Below are positions 56,101-64,000 of a DNA stretch of 64,000 bases, in pieces. Source of the DNA: Mycobacterium lacus. Its GTDB lineage: Bacteria > Actinomycetota > Actinomycetes > Mycobacteriales > Mycobacteriaceae. Below the pieces are notes generated by a model. That model made no database searches. It was not told the origin of the DNA and was given only the letters and a program-made list of their open reading frames with translations. Made by a program: the position numbers and the translations under genes. Every line of letters starts with the position of its first letter. The stretch's first letter is position 1. The stretch is taken from contig NZ_AP022581.1 of the NCBI RefSeq assembly GCF_010731535.1, positions 3,481,952-3,545,951 on the forward strand. Direction: 5' to 3'.

Positions 56101-58878
56101 GAAGAACCCGGTGCTCGCAATGCCCGAGTTACCAACGCCGGTGTTGTAACTACCCGAGTTGCCGATACCCCAGTTCCCGGTCCCGCTATTGAAGAACCCG
56201 ACATTACCGGTGCCCGAGTTGAACAACCCGATATTGCCGGCGCCGGAATTCAGCCCGCCAATACCGGTCAGGTTGTCCCCGGTCAAACCGATCCCGATAT
56301 TCCCATTGCCGGTGTTGCCGAACCCGATATTGCCCACACCCAGGTTGGCGAAGCCGAAGTTGCCGCCGCCGGCATTACCCAACCCGATATTGCCGTTGCC
56401 CGGCGAGCCCACGCCGAGGCCCGAGTTGCCGAACCCGAGGTTGCCCTGGCCCACGTTGCCGAATCCGACGTTGCCACTGCCGAGGTTGCCCAACCCCAGG
56501 TTGGATCCGCCGACGTTGGCCGCACCCAGGTTGAAGTCCCCGACGTTGCCGAACCCGAGATTGTAGTTGCCCACATCGGCCAACCCGACATTGGCGATCA
56601 AGGTCCGATTCAGATCGGAGCCCGCGGACAACAACCCCGACAACTGCTGGCCGATATTGCCGAGGCCCGAGACCAACGCCGGCGTCCCAAGGGGCAGCGC
56701 GCTGGTGTTGTACAGCCCCGACACACCCGAACCGAAGTTCAGCACACCGGAGCCCAGCGCGCCGGCGTTGGCATAGCCAGAGCCGGCCCCCAGCACCGCG
56801 CTCGGCGCCTGGTTCCACCAGCCCGACACGCCCGAGCCGAAGTTGCCGAACCCCGACACCCCACCCGCACCGGTGTTGAAGAAGCCCGACGATGGCGTGG
56901 CTGTGGTGTTCCCGAAGCCCGGGCCCGCCGGGATGTGAATGCCCTGGATCGCGATGGGACCGACGGTGATGCCGCCCCCGACGTTAAGCGGGATTCGGTC
57001 AATGGTGATCGCCGGGGTGCTGAAGCCGTCAATCTGGCCATCTATGTTGATCGTCAGGGGCAATGGCTGCGCGGGAATGCTGAAGCCCGGAATGGTGACG
57101 CCCGGAGTGCTGATCGACACACTGGCGAGCAGCGCGAGTGGATTATTGGGAACACTGATGCCATTCGGGAAGAGCGTGACGGCCGGGGTATTCCAGGTGA
57201 CGGCTAAGGGGATTGCGGGAATGTTCGTGTTGATACGGATGGGGCCGACCACGGAAGTCCCAGCGCTGGATACGGTTCTCATTTCGGGGATTTCGATGAC
57301 CCCTGGGAGCCCCGTGTTGCTACCCAAACTAAAGGGGCCGATGGGGAAAGTCGCATTGAAACTCTGTGCCGCAAACAGTTTAATGGGCGAGATGGTCAGC
57401 GGCCCGATGCTGATGGGTATGCCGGTCCCCCCGCCGAATGCGGGAATAACGATGTCCGGAACGACCAGCGGGCCGAGGTAGAAGGTTTGGTGAATGTTGA
57501 GCGGAATGGTGGGAAGAATCTGGATCGGCAAGATGGTGATGGGGCCGATGCCGCCGTTGAGACTAAGTCCGATAGGGATTGGCGGAATCGCATATCCGGC
57601 GGAGGAGCCGAACAGGCCCTGATAGTCGCCCACCCACAGCATGCCGTTGCTGTAGTTGCCCCTGATGAAGGCGCCGGTGTTCACATTGCCCGAGTTCGCA
57701 ATGCCGGTGTTGGTGTCACCGGTGTTCAGCCAGCCCGTGTTGGTGTTGCCCGGGTTGAAACCGCCGGTGTTGAAGCTGCCCGTATTGAAGCTGCCCGTGT
57801 TGTAACTGCCGGCATTGGCCACACCGGTGTTGAATCCGCCGGCATTGAACAACCCGGTACTGGCCGTCCCCGAATTACCGACACCGGTGTTGTAGCTACC
57901 CGAGTTGAACAACCCGAAATTCCCGGTCCCCGAATTGAAGAAGCCGACGTTGCCGGTCCCCGAATTGAACAATCCGATATTGCCGGTACCGGAGTTCAGG
58001 GTCCCAATACCGGTCAGGTTGTCACCGGTGAGCCCGAGACCGAAGTTGTTGTTACCCGTGTTGGCAAGACCGATGTTGCCGGTGCCCATATTCGCGAAAC
58101 CGAAGTTGTTGCTGCCGGCGTTGCCCAACCCGATATTGCCAATACCCGGGAGCAAACCCAGACCCGAGTTGCCGAATCCGTAATTGCCGTTGCCGACATT
58201 GCCGAATCCGAAATTCCCGTTGCCGATGTTCCCGAGGCCCAGGTTCTGCGCACCGACGTTGGCCGCACCCAGGTTAAAGTCCCCGACATTTCCTGAGCCT
58301 ATGTTGTAGTTGCCGACGTTGCCCAAGCCCGCGTTGAGCTGCAGTACCTTGGCCGAGGAGTTGATCGCGCTCAGCGCCGCGTTGACACTATTGACCAGAC
58401 CCGGCAACAACGGAAAGGACGGCAACGCCGCGGCGGCCGCCGACGCGCCGCCATGGTAACCGGCCATCGCGGCCACATCCTGGGCCCACATCAGCTCGTA
58501 CTCGGCCTCGGCGGCCGCGATCGACAAGGTGTTCTGCTTGAACAGATTCGACAACGCCAGCGCCACCAACTCAGACCGGTTGGCCGCGACCACCAGCGGG
58601 TCCACCATCGCGGCCAACGCCGCCTCGAACACCCCCACCACCGCCCGGGCCTGCCCGGCCGCCGACTCGGCCGAGGCCGCCGCCACGCTCAGCCACCCGG
58701 CATACGGGGCGGCCGCGGCCGCCATCGCCGCCGCCGACGGACCCTGCCAAGACCCACCCACCAAGCCCGAGGTCACCGACCCGAACGAGACCGCCGCCGA
58801 CCCCAGCTCAGCGGCCAGTCCATCCCAGGCCGTCGCCGCCGCCAACAACGGCCCCGACCCCGCACCGCCATACATTAA
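53143..58878 (-). pseudogene. PPE-MPTR giant gene, body separated from its start by an IS element
   Basis: 1910 codons remain open from the ATG at 58875. The PPE domain is nearly complete ([60 protein letters not shown]) but begins at what should be residue 17. The missing start lies beyond the IS at 60559-60601. About 1700 residues of pentapeptide MPTR repeats (NxGxGNxG) follow, arranged in three consecutive modules of about 1.72-1.75 kb. Each ends with a GQQLSGLL motif and contains the pattern TPSSGFFN, a WWNQ patch and SGVSG stretches. Position next to Rv3342 suggests the PPE54-57 cluster of M. tuberculosis. Without the first helix tip the protein might still be made from an internal start, but no ribosome-binding site is visible there. 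Confidence 0.85.
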
Positions 58879-60558
58879 CCCGGATTTTTCGCGAAACTGT
58901 GCGTGACACGGTGTTGAGTTAGCGAAAGTGCCTGTCCTGCAATGGATAATGAGGTTTCTTCAAGTCGTCAGTATCCAGCGGGGAGGCACTTTCTAAGTGA
59001 ACGGTAGCGCAGCGGGTCCGCGGGTGAAAGTATCAGCCGACGGTGCCGGTGTCGTGTCGCATGCCGGGGTGGGCATGCTGCGGGAGGTCGCCGATCTGAC
59101 CGGGCTGTCGTCGCAGGTCACAGCCGTGTTGGCCGATACCTACCGGGGGCCGTGGATGCATGCACCCGGGGTGGTGTTCGCTGATCTGGCCGCGGCGGTG
59201 GCCGACGGCGCGGACTGCATCGATTCGGTCGGCGCATTGTGGGGTGACCGCCAGCAGGCGTTCGGGCCGGTGGCCTCGACGAGCACGCTGTGGCGGTTGG
59301 TTGATGAGCGCATCGACGCCGCGCATCTGCCGGGGATTCGGGCGGCCCGCGCATGCCCGCGCCCAGGCGTGGGCGGCCGGGGCGGCCCCCGAGCACGGTG
59401 GGTGGCTGCACCTGGATGTCGATGCCACCATCTGCGTTGATCATTCCGACAACAAGGAAAACGCGGCAGCGACCTGGAAGAAAACCTTCGGATTCCACCC
59501 GCTGCTGGTGTTTTTGGACCGTCCCGACATCGCCGCCGGGGAGGCCTTGGCCGGGTTGCTGCGCGCAGGCAACGCCGGCTCGAACACCACCGCCGACCAC
59601 ATCACCGTTCTTGAGCAGGCGCTGGAATCGCTACCGGCGGCCTACCGTCCCGACCCGGACAACCCCGACGGGCCGGCGGTGTTGATCCGCTCGGATTCGG
59701 CCGGGGCCACCTACGGGTTCGCCGCGGCCTGCCGTACCGCGCACGTGGGGTTCTCCTTGGGCGCGGTCATCGACTCCCGCGTGCAAAACGCTGTCGAGAT
59801 CCTCAACGACGCCGATGCCTGGTATCCGGCCATCGACACCGACGGCGCCATCCGCGACGGCGCCTGGTCGCCGAGGCCACCGATCTGGTGGATCTGTCGG
59901 CTTGGCCGGCCGGCACGCGGTTGGTCCTACGCAAGGAGCGCCCGCACCCCGGCGCCCAGTTGCGGTTCACCGATTCTGACGGCCACCGGGTCACCGGGTT
60001 TCTCACCGACACCGCCGACGGGGCCATCCCCGGCCAGCTGGCCGGCCTGGAGTTGCGCCACCGCCAACACGCCCGGGTGGAAGACCGCATCCGCCAAGCC
60101 AAAGCCACCGGCCTGCGGAATCTACCGTTCAGTGCTTTTGACGCCAATGCCGCCTGGCTTGAAATCGTCCTGGCAGCCACCGATCTGATCGCCTGGACCA
60201 AACTGATCGGCTTCACCGAGGACCCGGACCTGGCGCGCTGCGAGATCGCCGCCTTCCGCTACCGGGTGCTGCACGTGGCCGCCCGCATCACCCGCGGCGC
60301 CCGCCAGGTTCGCCTGCGCATCGACGCCACCTGGCGCTGGGCCAAGGCCATCACCGCCGCCTGGATTCGCATCCGCGCCGCCTTCACCTAACCACCCGAC
60401 CTCCCTGACCCGACCAGACGAAAGACCCCGGCCCCCAGGAAGCCCGCCCACCGGCACGACAGCCGGCGACCTGTCGCACCCACCTGCCAGAATCGGCGTC
60501 ACCAGCCGGCCAGAACCCCGCTCACACCCCACCCATCAAGCAGCGCGAAAAATCGAGG
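58879..60558 (+). mobile_element. IS1380-family insertion sequence, 1680 bp
   Basis: Ends are inverted repeats: CCCGGATTTTTCGCG on the left (58879) and the complement of CCTCGATTTTTCGCG on the right (ending 60558), matching at 13 of 15 positions. TTAA occurs directly outside both ends (58875-58878 and 60559-60562), which is the target-site duplication. The encoded transposase (58997-60391) has the IS1380-type DDE layout. The orientation is opposite to the interrupted PPE gene. Removing element plus one TTAA restores an uninterrupted PPE reading frame. Confidence 0.9.
58997..60391 (+). pseudogene. IS1380-type transposase, two frameshifts
   Basis: Three frame segments together make one IS1380-like transposase. 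Segment 1 (58997 to about 59350) has VKVSADGAGVVSHAGVGML and ADLAAAVADGADCIDS. Segment 2 (about 59350-59870) has WLHLDVDATICVDHSDNKEN and VLIRSDSAGATYGFAAACR, supplying the catalytic Asp residues. Segment 3 (about 59875-60391) has WPAGTRLVLRKERPHPGAQL and HRQHARVEDRIRQAKATGL with the catalytic Glu. Each junction needs just one missing base (near 59350 and 59870). GTG start after GGGGAGG. Unless frames are corrected by slippage the copy is inactive. Confidence 0.85.
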
Positions 60559-60601
60559 TTAATGCGGAGTTGATCTCGGGGGGCAATACCTGAAAACTCA
60601 A
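60559..60601 (-). pseudogene. Detached first codons of the PPE-MPTR gene
   Basis: Minus-strand text from the TTG at 60601 reads LSFQVLPPEINSAL, the canonical PPE start (the Leu would be initiator Met), up to the TTAA duplication. It joins exactly to [11 protein letters not shown] on the other side of the IS, giving [23 protein letters not shown] and AAGGG lie a few bases before the TTG as a ribosome-binding site. Translation of this stub now runs into the IS. Confidence 0.8.
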
Positions 60602-60641
60602 CCGCCCTTACCTCTCAGCAGGCGTAACGGACATCATCGTC

Positions 60642-60761
60642 TCACCGCAAATCGGCGAGCGCAGGCGATTCGGGTAACCCCATTGCGCCAATTTGCGAAT
60701 TGGTACCCGCCAAATCCCATGCCGCCGTCCGCATCTCCCACGCAGCGATGACAAACGACAT
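60642..60761 (-). pseudogene. Truncated PE gene upstream of the PPE-MPTR gene
   Basis: 39 codons from the ATG at 60761, preceded by GGGAGGAGGCAG. Reads MSFVIAAWEMRTAAWDLAG, clearly the PE start (family: SFVIAAPEMLTAAAADLAG), then TNSQIGAMGLPESPALADLR and stop. The rest of the PE domain is gone. Ends 41 bp before the PPE start codon, the spacing of a normal PE/PPE pair. The remaining 60762-60994 shows nothing that I recognise. Confidence 0.7.
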
Positions 60762-60994
60762 CTGCCTCCTCCCGGCAACCCAAATCAAAGCTCCCAGCTG
60801 CCAATTGGAGACAGGCGAGCGCAGCAACCAACTACGCCGGACGCATGCAGCGCGGTTTGGCGCCGATGATCCTCCTCACATAGCCGCGGCCCAAGGGCAA
60901 AACAACCAAAGCAGGACCAATAAACGATGCAAAGTGCACATTCACCCTGATTTCTGGCTGCGGTATCGTGGCCGCTCTCGCCGCGGGATGAAGA

Positions 60995-62437
60995 TCAGAA
61001 ATTCAGCCCGCAGAACAGCAGCTGCGCCGGGTCGTACTTCTGCCGGACGGCGCTCAGTCGCGACAGGTTCGCGCCGAAGTAGCGTGACGCCGGCGTGTTG
61101 GCCTCCAGGTAGTTGACGTAGCCCCCGACCGAATGCGGCTGCACCGCTTGATGTGCGTCGCTCAGCCATGCGGTCGCGGTCGCCGTCTGGCCGCCGCCGG
61201 GGGTGCTGGCGTACCACTGCACAACGGCGGATTCCCGGCGCCACGGGAAGGCCGAGCCCGCCGGGTCCACGTCGCCGACCGCGCCGCCGAGCGAATCGAC
61301 GAGCACCGACGCACGGCCCGCCGCCGGGGGCCACTTTCCGATGGCGGCGACGATGGCTTGGGCCGCGGCGAGATTCATCGAGCCGATCACATCGGATCCG
61401 GCCACGAAGGCCTCCGGCGGATAGGTCGTGTTGCCGCCGGCCAGATACATCACCAGGTTCATATGGCTGAGCGTCTTGTTCTCGATACCGCTGGGTTGGA
61501 CCCCGACTGCGGACTTGATCGCATCGGCCACACCGCGGCCCGAACCCGCGGGACACGTTGCCAGCACATGGCAGTCGGCCTGGTCGGAGCCGACCGAGAG
61601 GTCGACCAATCCCCATGTGTTGCGGTCGGCGGCGCTCAGCCAGGACTGCCAGCCGGTGAGCACGTGGGCCGCCGCCGACGGCGGGAAATTGACGCGGACG
61701 ACGTCGCTGTCGGCGGTGGGGAAGGTCGCGAACGTCATCGACGTCGTCACCCCCAAGTTGCCGCCGCCGCCGCCGCGCAGGGCCCAGAACAGGTCGGGGT
61801 GGTCGTCGGCCGACGCGGTCACCGCGTCGCCGCTGGGCAACACCACCGTCGCCGATTTGAGCGCGTCGCAGGTCAGACCCGCGTGCCGGGAGTCGGCCCC
61901 CAGCCCGCCACCGAGCGCCAACCCGGCGACGCCGACGGTGGGGCAGCTGCCGGTGGGAATCGCCCGTCCGGCGCTCGCCAACGCCTGATGGATCGCAAAC
62001 AGGTCGGTCGCCGCGGGCACCGTGACGTTCCCGCTCGCGCTGTCGAAACTGACTCCACCCGGCAGCCCCCGCAGGTCGAGCACCATGGTGCCCGACGCCG
62101 TCGACGCGCCGATGTAGGAATGCCCGCCACCTCGCGGGGCGATCTTGAGCTTGTTCGCCGCCGCGAACGCGACCGCCTTCTGCACGTCGTCCCGCGACGT
62201 GACCGTCACCACCGCCGCCGGGGTGGAGCCGTCGTAGAGCGAGTTGAACACCTGCTTGCCCGAGGTGAACGCGGCGCCGCCGGCCGGCAACAAGACCTTG
62301 CCTCCGATCGAGGAGGCCAGGCCGGCCCAGCCGCTGCCCGGGTCCGCGCCCGCGCGCACGGTCCCGAAAACCGCCCCGGCCGCCAACGCCCCGACGGCGC
62401 CGCGAAGAAACTCCTGGCGAGAGATCATGGGCCGCAT
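60995..62437 (-). CDS. FAD-binding BBE-type oxidoreductase, exported
   Basis: 480 residues. N-terminal signal with ISRQEFLRGAVGALAAGAVF, a Tat-like signal with RQ in place of RR, then a VAO/PCMH FAD-binding domain. IAPRGGGHSYIGAS holds the His that often carries covalent FAD, and GSCPTVGVAGLALGGGLG is the second FAD loop. The C-terminal BBE motif is YVNYLEANTPASRYFGANLS, then YDPAQLLFCG. Likely a secreted oxidase; substrate unknown. As I recall, M. tuberculosis keeps only broken pieces of this gene (Rv3351c-Rv3353c), whereas here it is whole. The start may be ATG 62437 or ATG 62428. Confidence 0.82.
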   Translation of the reverse strand: MRPMISRQEFLRGAVGALAAGAVFGTVRAGADPGSGWAGLASSIGGKVLLPAGGAAFTSGKQVFNSLYDGSTPAAVVTVTSRDDVQKAVAFAAANKLKIAPRGGGHSYIGASTASGTMVLDLRGLPGGVSFDSASGNVTVPAATDLFAIHQALASAGRAIPTGSCPTVGVAGLALGGGLGADSRHAGLTCDALKSATVVLPSGDAVTASADDHPDLFWALRGGGGGNLGVTTSMTFATFPTADSDVVRVNFPPSAAAHVLTGWQSWLSAADRNTWGLVDLSVGSDQADCHVLATCPAGSGRGVADAIKSAVGVQPSGIENKTLSHMNLVMYLAGGNTTYPPEAFVAGSDVIGSMNLAAAQAIVAAIGKWPPAAGRASVLVDSLGGAVGDVDPAGSAFPWRRESAVVQWYASTPGGGQTATATAWLSDAHQAVQPHSVGGYVNYLEANTPASRYFGANLSRLSAVRQKYDPAQLLFCGLNF

Positions 62438-62649
62438 TGTCGAACGCCGGGACGGCGGAGCGGGGTGTCGTCCGCCGTGTCGCACGCAGCGTGACGCGAT
62501 CGTGTCGTCCGTCGCGGCCGGACCGATCGCGAAACGCAAAGTGCGCAAACCTTTACGCGGGCGTGTCCTCAACGTGACCGCGGTGGGCCAGGGTTTCTAG
62601 GATCATTTGAGTCGCCCATGAGCACTCCGGGGTGGATGAGGAGCTTGAC

Positions 62650-63045
62650 ATGAAGGCACTGTGGCGCCATCAGCCCCTGAAAGTTCGTCTGCTGGCGGCG
62701 GCCGCGGGGCTCCTCGCCGCGGCCACGGCATTCGCGGCACCGGCCGACGCAAGCCCCATCGACGACGCCTTCATCGGCGCGCTGAACAACGCCGGCGTCA
62801 ACTACGGCGACCCCGCGAGCGCGGTGGCATTGGGCCAGTCGGTCTGCCCGATCCTGGCCCAGCCCGGCGGCACGTTCAACACGGCCGCCTCCAGCGTCGT
62901 CGCCGCCCAAAGCGGCATGCCCCAGGAGATGGCGGAGACGTTCACCAGCATTGCGATCTCGATGTATTGCCCGACCGTGATCGCCGACGTCGCGGCGGGC
63001 AACCTGTCTGGCCTGCCGCAAATCCCGGGCATACCCGGCTCTTAA
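62650..63045 (+). CDS. Secreted DUF732-type protein (Rv3354-like)
   Basis: 131 residues. Signal peptide 1 to about 34 (cleavage near ADA-SPI), then DUF732: DDAFIGALNNAGVNYGDPAS, ALGQSVCPILAQPGG, and a second Cys in AISMYCPTVIADVA, likely forming a disulfide. Equivalent to Rv3354, a small exported protein of unknown role. The ATG at 62650 follows GATGAGGAGCTTG. Its TAA overlaps the stop of the convergent gene. Confidence 0.88.
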   Translation: MKALWRHQPLKVRLLAAAAGLLAAATAFAAPADASPIDDAFIGALNNAGVNYGDPASAVALGQSVCPILAQPGGTFNTAASSVVAAQSGMPQEMAETFTSIAISMYCPTVIADVAAGNLSGLPQIPGIPGS

Positions 63046-63359
63046 CCGGTGCCCAGCGGGTCGATCGTCGACGCGATGTAGACCATCGCCGCGCCGACCG
63101 TCGCCGTTGTCACAAAGTCAATCCCTTTGCTGCGCACGGCCAACAGGCCGGCCCGGCCGTTGGGCAGGGTCAACCGCAGCACCGCGGCCAGCACCACGCC
63201 GATGCCGAGCAGCAGGGCGCCCCGGCGCCAGAAGTTGGCGGCCGCCAACGCGAAGCCCGCCGTGAAGGTCAGCCCGACCAGCAGGATCGGCCATTGCGCC
63301 CGGACGATGCGCCTAATCAGTCCCCGGGCGCCGCCGCGGTGGGCGGCCCGCGCGCTCAT
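63042..63359 (-). CDS. Small membrane protein, DUF3017 (Rv3355c-like)
   Basis: 105 residues with three hydrophobic helices: [36 protein letters not shown] and [17 protein letters not shown]. Basic N-terminus. DUF3017 protein found next to folD in most mycobacteria; function unknown. The ATG at 63359 overlaps the folD stop as ATGA. Confidence 0.85.
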   Translation of the reverse strand: MSARAAHRGGARGLIRRIVRAQWPILLVGLTFTAGFALAAANFWRRGALLLGIGVVLAAVLRLTLPNGRAGLLAVRSKGIDFVTTATVGAAMVYIASTIDPLGTG

Positions 63360-64000
63360 CGCCGCTCGGCCAGCTCGACGACGTTGGTCAGCAGGAACGC
63401 GCGGGTCAGCGGGCCGACACCACCGGGATTCGGTGACACGTAACCGGCGACCTCCCACACGTCCGGATGCACATCGCCGACCAACCCGCCCTCGGCGCGG
63501 CTGACACCGACGTCGATGACGGCCGCGCCGGGACGCACCATGTCGGCGGTCAGCAAGTGCGGCACGCCGACGGCGGCCACGACGATGTCCGCCTGCCGGG
63601 TCAGCGCGGGCAGGTCGCGAGTTGCGGTGTGGCACAACGTCACCGTGGCGTTCTCGGAACGGCGGGTGAGCAACAACCCAAGCGGGCGACCGACCGTCAC
63701 GCCGCGGCCCAGGACGACCACGTGCGCCCCGGCGATCTCAACGTCGTAGCGCCGCAACAGGTGCACGATGCCGCGCGCGGTGCAGGGCAGCGGCGCCGGG
63801 GTGTTGAGGACCAGCCGGCCCAGGTTGGTCGGGTGCAGCCCGTCGGCGTCCTTGTTGGGGTCGACGCGCTCCAGTGCCGCGTTCTCGTCCAGGTGCTTGG
63901 GCAGCGGCAATTGCACGATGTAGCCGGTGCAGTCGGGGTTGGCGTTCAGTTCGTCGATGGTCTCGTTGAGCACGGTTTCGCTGATGCCGGCGGGCAGGTC
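63356..64000 (-). CDS. folD: Methylenetetrahydrofolate dehydrogenase/cyclohydrolase, C-terminal part
   Basis: The last 214 residues; the start lies beyond the window. FolD oxidises 5,10-methylene-THF and hydrolyses methenyl-THF to 10-formyl-THF. Visible motifs: [30 protein letters not shown], the NADP-binding [32 protein letters not shown] and the final [13 protein letters not shown]. Equivalent to the end of Rv3356c. Coupled to the DUF3017 gene by ATGA. Confidence 0.94.
   Translation of the reverse strand, partial: DLPAGISETVLNETIDELNANPDCTGYIVQLPLPKHLDENAALERVDPNKDADGLHPTNLGRLVLNTPAPLPCTARGIVHLLRRYDVEIAGAHVVVLGRGVTVGRPLGLLLTRRSENATVTLCHTATRDLPALTRQADIVVAAVGVPHLLTADMVRPGAAVIDVGVSRAEGGLVGDVHPDVWEVAGYVSPNPGGVGPLTRAFLLTNVVELAERR

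Noticed and set aside
54103..57207. Plus-strand frames of 519 and 443 codons with repeated GVEQPGVG-like text
   Set aside because: These mirror the MPTR repeats of the minus-strand PPE gene. Periodic text is expected on the reverse strand of a repeat gene.
53143..58320. CRISPR array
   Set aside because: Regular repeats are coding MPTR pentapeptides with no constant repeat/unique spacer structure; no cas genes nearby.
61133..62494. 453-codon plus-strand frame
   Set aside because: Shadow of the FAD oxidase; Arg/Gly/His-rich text with no domain.

Overview
The window is a GC-rich stretch of chromosome from a slow-growing, non-tuberculous Mycobacterium. It carries a PE_PGRS gene, two PPE-MPTR loci, a PPE-PPW gene and an MmpS/MmpL pair. 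Gene order follows the M. tuberculosis segment Rv3298c to Rv3356c closely (comparison made from memory). PE_PGRS genes suggest the kansasii/marinum/tuberculosis side of the genus rather than the avium side. I cannot name the species.

Layout. 1-4.9 kb: lipoprotein esterase lpqC, a fused sulfatase atsB and a pseudouridine synthase (minus strand). 5.1-9.4 kb: phoY1, a broken CBS-domain gene, glpD2 and the quinone reductase lpdA. 9.5-13.5 kb: a GGCT-fold gene, a frameshifted PPE-MPTR pseudogene and the M20 pair amiB1-amiA1. 14-19.4 kb: deoD, pmmB, upp, sapM and an Rv3311-like gene. 19.4-23.7 kb is a scrambled accessory region: 55-bp tandem repeats, a transposase tail, a Uma2-family gene, a duplicated fragment of the add 3' end and a PE_PGRS gene. 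23.8-30.2 kb: nucleoside salvage operon cdd-deoA-add, divergent from sdhCDAB. 30.2-33.7 kb: condensation-like gene, CxxC AhpD-like gene, sigJ and a class III aminotransferase. 33.8-43 kb: dacB1, an mmpS-mmpL-MFS block not at this place in M. tuberculosis, then sugI-nagA. 43-47.8 kb: a PPE-PPW gene flanked by PE fragments, a YihY-type membrane protein, trpS and a hydrolase preceded in frame by a PE start. 47.9-52.8 kb: icd1, a SAM-IV riboswitch and the metC-metA-methyltransferase operon. 53.1-60.8 kb: a giant PPE-MPTR gene whose first 16 codons are cut off by a 1.68-kb IS1380-type element, with a truncated PE gene upstream. 61-64 kb: FAD oxidase, Rv3354-like secreted protein, an Rv3355c-like membrane protein and the 3' part of folD.

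Many genes are translationally coupled by 4-nt stop/start overlaps: amiB1/amiA1, cdd/deoA, deoA/add, sdhC/sdhD, mmpS/mmpL, sugI/nagA, metC/metA/methyltransferase and folD/Rv3355c-like. Functional themes are nucleoside and base salvage (deoD, upp, add, deoA, cdd), respiration (sdhCDAB, glpD2, lpdA), methionine synthesis and cell-surface or secreted proteins.

I found no CRISPR array, tRNA, rRNA or obvious new defence system. The best hunting material is the decay pattern of PE/PPE loci: four PE fragments, two broken PPE-MPTR genes and one possible PE-hydrolase fusion. Next come the reconstructable IS insertion and a family of long palindromes sharing the core GAGCAGACGCA, mostly placed just after genes.
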